In this document: in pieces, positions 62,561-64,000 of the stretch
Layout of the letters: every line of letters begins with the position of its first letter
How positions within the stretch are numbered: the first letter of the stretch is position 1
Source: Maridesulfovibrio ferrireducens
GTDB lineage: Bacteria; Desulfobacterota; Desulfovibrionia; Desulfovibrionales; Desulfovibrionaceae
Assembly: GCF_900101105.1 (NCBI RefSeq)
Contig: NZ_FNGA01000003.1
Coordinates: forward strand, 1 to 64,000
Direction: 5' to 3'
Length of the DNA: 64,000 nucleotides
Notes under the pieces: model-generated
What the model saw: only the letters and a program-made list of their open reading frames with translations
Database searches by the model: none
What the model was told of the DNA's origin: nothing
Made by a program: the position numbers and the translations under genes

Positions 62561-62592
62561 AAAAAGGTTTATACTCAAATGAGTGTAAACCT
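62561..62592. repeat. Third copy of the tRNA-linked terminator hairpin
   Basis: GGTTTATACTC-AAAT-GAGTGTAAACC, with the same stem and orientation as the hairpins at 57313-57338 and 61194-61218, preceded by GAAAGAAAAA where the others read GAATAAAAA. The tRNA 3' end itself is not present here. It could also serve as a terminator for the converging FeoA-domain gene. Confidence 0.75.
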
Positions 62593-62614
62593 TATTATTT
62601 GTGGTTTCAGTTAT

Positions 62615-63328
62615 TTATGCAGTCTCAACAAGAATAGCTTCGGCTTGATCAGAACGTAAGTGTAGGCGCAAACCTTCATTGCTGAGAATAATTATATGCT
62701 CGTTGTGGCTCATGCGGAAATCTTTTGCCGGTTCAACGTTTTCAAGTCTGATATTTATTCCGGGTTTGATTCCGAAGAATGATAATTTTTCCGCAACTCT
62801 GGGGCTGCCGAGGATAGATTTTGTTTCAAAGATCTCTCTTTTTCCACAGGTTGCAAGCTGACATTCTTCCTTGCCGCATACTCCCCATACTTTAGCAGCC
62901 ATGCCTTCAGTTATATGAGTACTTTTTCCATCCACTACTATGTGGTAATCCATAGAAGGAAGACAGCGGATAAATTCAATATTATCCCCTTCACTTAATC
63001 CTAAAGTTTTAAGGCTGTTTTCCAGACAGGATGCAGCTGTAAGTCCTTCAATGTGGCCTTTTTCGCCTTTTCTCATTTCAAATACCGGAGTTTTATGTCC
63101 GTCATCGTGATGAATAATTATTTTTGAAGCCATTCCGGCAGCAAGCAGGACTTCACCTTTCGGGCCTTTGACTCTTACCGGGCAAAGTATAGAATCTTCA
63201 GACATGATTTTCAGTTCACAGCCTGTGCGCAGCCCCATGCGTTCGAGTCGGTTTTTAAGATTTTCTCTAGTGATAGTTTTCAGAATCAACGGTGTTTCAA
63301 TGGGGGCTTCAGTGAGTGGGGTGGACAT
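62615..63328 (-). CDS. Protein with three FeoA-like domains
   Basis: 237 residues from the ATG at 63328, which overlaps the ATPase stop by one base. Three SH3-like FeoA units follow each other: about 15-75 (RLERMGLRTGCELKIM...AAGMASKIIIHH), 85-155 (SLKTLGLSEGDNIEFI...ITEGMAAKVWG) and 165-236 (KLSFFGIKPGINIRLENV...LRLHLRSDQAEAILVE). A Cys-bearing linker (CGKEECQLATCGKRE) lies before the third. FeoA domains regulate or assist metal transporters, chiefly FeoB; here the partner is a P-type ATPase. Probably cytoplasmic. Confidence 0.82.
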   Translation of the reverse strand: MSTPLTEAPIETPLILKTITRENLKNRLERMGLRTGCELKIMSEDSILCPVRVKGPKGEVLLAAGMASKIIIHHDDGHKTPVFEMRKGEKGHIEGLTAASCLENSLKTLGLSEGDNIEFIRCLPSMDYHIVVDGKSTHITEGMAAKVWGVCGKEECQLATCGKREIFETKSILGSPRVAEKLSFFGIKPGINIRLENVEPAKDFRMSHNEHIIILSNEGLRLHLRSDQAEAILVETA

Positions 63329-64000
63329 TATAGCGCCTCGTTTAATGGTTCTTTGGGTTTGGATTCGCAAGGTGAAGATGATGTTTTCAGGGCTGCATAT
63401 CCTAGAATTCCCACTGTGCTTAAATTATGAGCCATTGCCGCTGTCAGTGTCGATATTTTACCGGTTCCGGCCAGAAGAAGTGTGGCGGAATTGATAGCAA
63501 CAGTCGACCACAGGCAGGAGGTGAGAGTGTCGCGGTTATTGATCGCAATAAGTCGGGCTTTTAAAAGAGTTCTCATGTCCTCATCCATCATGACGACTTG
63601 TGCGGATTCGCGCGCAAGGTCGGCCCCTGAGGGCATACATATTCCTACATCCGCACATATTAATGCAGGAGTATCGTTGACTCCGTCTCCTGCGAATCCT
63701 ACTTTTGCACCGCGGTCTTTGAGTCTTTTTACAATGGCGGCTTTGTCTTCGGGCTTAAGTTCCCAGTGGACAGAATCAACGGCGGGAAGTTGTGCTGCAA
63801 GTGCCAATGCTGTCGACCGATGGTCTCCGGTAAGAATTTCGATATGTTTGATTCCAGCGGCTTTGAATCCTGCAAGGGTTTCCGCTGCTTCGGGGCGGAG
63901 TTCATCGCGCATGGCGATGATTCCGATAAGTTTTTCATTCATTGCTACAAATAGAAGGTTTTTACCCTCATCACGTAACTGATGTGCTGTTTCTTTCATG
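63328..64000 (-). CDS. P1B-type metal-transporting ATPase, C-terminal part (cut by window end)
   Basis: The C-terminal 223 or so codons of a P-type ATPase that continues beyond the window. Visible: the P-domain sequence ELKPEDKAAIVKRLKDRG, the hinge motif GFAGDGVNDTPALICADVGICM, and the last membrane spans with STVAINSATLLL and MAHNLSTVGILGYAAL. The DKTGT phosphorylation site and metal-selecting spans lie outside. The C-terminus has a tail with Ser/Pro/Lys. Metal specificity cannot be decided; iron, manganese or zinc are all possible given the FeoA-type neighbour. Confidence 0.88.
   Translation of the reverse strand, partial: MKETAHQLRDEGKNLLFVAMNEKLIGIIAMRDELRPEAAETLAGFKAAGIKHIEILTGDHRSTALALAAQLPAVDSVHWELKPEDKAAIVKRLKDRGAKVGFAGDGVNDTPALICADVGICMPSGADLARESAQVVMMDEDMRTLLKARLIAINNRDTLTSCLWSTVAINSATLLLAGTGKISTLTAAMAHNLSTVGILGYAALKTSSSPCESKPKEPLNEAL

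Overview
The window looks like a chromosomal segment of a marine, moderately AT-rich sulfate-reducing bacterium of the Desulfovibrionaceae (Maridesulfovibrio/Desulfovibrio type). This is inferred from a low-potential ferredoxin with an Asp cluster ligand like Desulfovibrio ferredoxin III, several TRAP/chemosensory genes, a squalene-hopene cyclase, and Desulfovibrio-like versions of rpsB-tsf-pyrH-frr-uppS and thrS-infC-rpmI-rplT-pheS-pheT. No 16S gene is present, so the genus is inference.

Layout. 1-1.8 kb: a double-receiver diguanylate cyclase followed by a 5S rRNA gene with its own promoter and terminator. 1.8-5.5 kb (minus): a TetR-controlled TRAP transporter (tetR-dctP-dctQ-dctM). 5.7-7.1 kb (plus): a NicO-type Ni/Co exporter. 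7.1-10.9 kb (minus): a tight four-gene operon of exported proteins and lipoproteins of unknown role. 11.1-15 kb (minus): rpsB-tsf, then pyrH-frr-uppS. 15.2-20.8 kb (minus): FAH-family hydrolase, plsC-RNase J, and an EF-G paralogue. 21-23.6 kb (plus): a ParB-like protein coupled to an SPL-family radical SAM enzyme. 23.6-26.4 kb (minus): a small Cys protein, metK, panC.

26.6-38.3 kb (plus) is one long signalling block: a protein with degenerate GGDEF modules and TPRs, a lytic transglycosylase, then cheW, cheR-TPR, cheW, cheA-REC, cheB and a REC-PAS-kinase-REC-HPt protein. The order and domain make-up match a Wsp-type chemosensory system without its receptor, with a hybrid kinase where the WspR cyclase would be. 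38.4-43.2 kb (minus): pgm, a DUF3795 protein, a TPR/unknown/YkgJ operon and the Asp-ligand ferredoxin. 43.5 kb (plus): an M29 aminopeptidase. 44.8-46.3 kb (minus): TetR plus an outer-membrane barrel. 46.5-53.2 kb (minus): the thrS-to-pheT operon, in which infC appears to start at AUA. 53.5-57 kb (minus): tetR-shc-thioesterase.

At 57.2 kb a tRNA-Arg(CCT) gene marks the edge of an accessory region. The last 20 nt of the tRNA plus its terminator are repeated at 61.16 kb, bracketing a 3.9-kb element with an AT-rich two-gene unit (soluble plus membrane protein), a decayed DUF6573-like gene, a small ORF and a TPR protein, but no integrase. A third copy of the same terminator hairpin at 62.57 kb closes a second small cassette (MarR regulator plus a YczE/YitT-like membrane protein). 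The window ends in a triple-FeoA-domain protein and a truncated P-type ATPase (63.3-64 kb). The tRNA-bounded element and its unrecognised two-gene unit are the best candidates for an undescribed system; the receptor-less Wsp-like cluster and the exported-protein operon come next.
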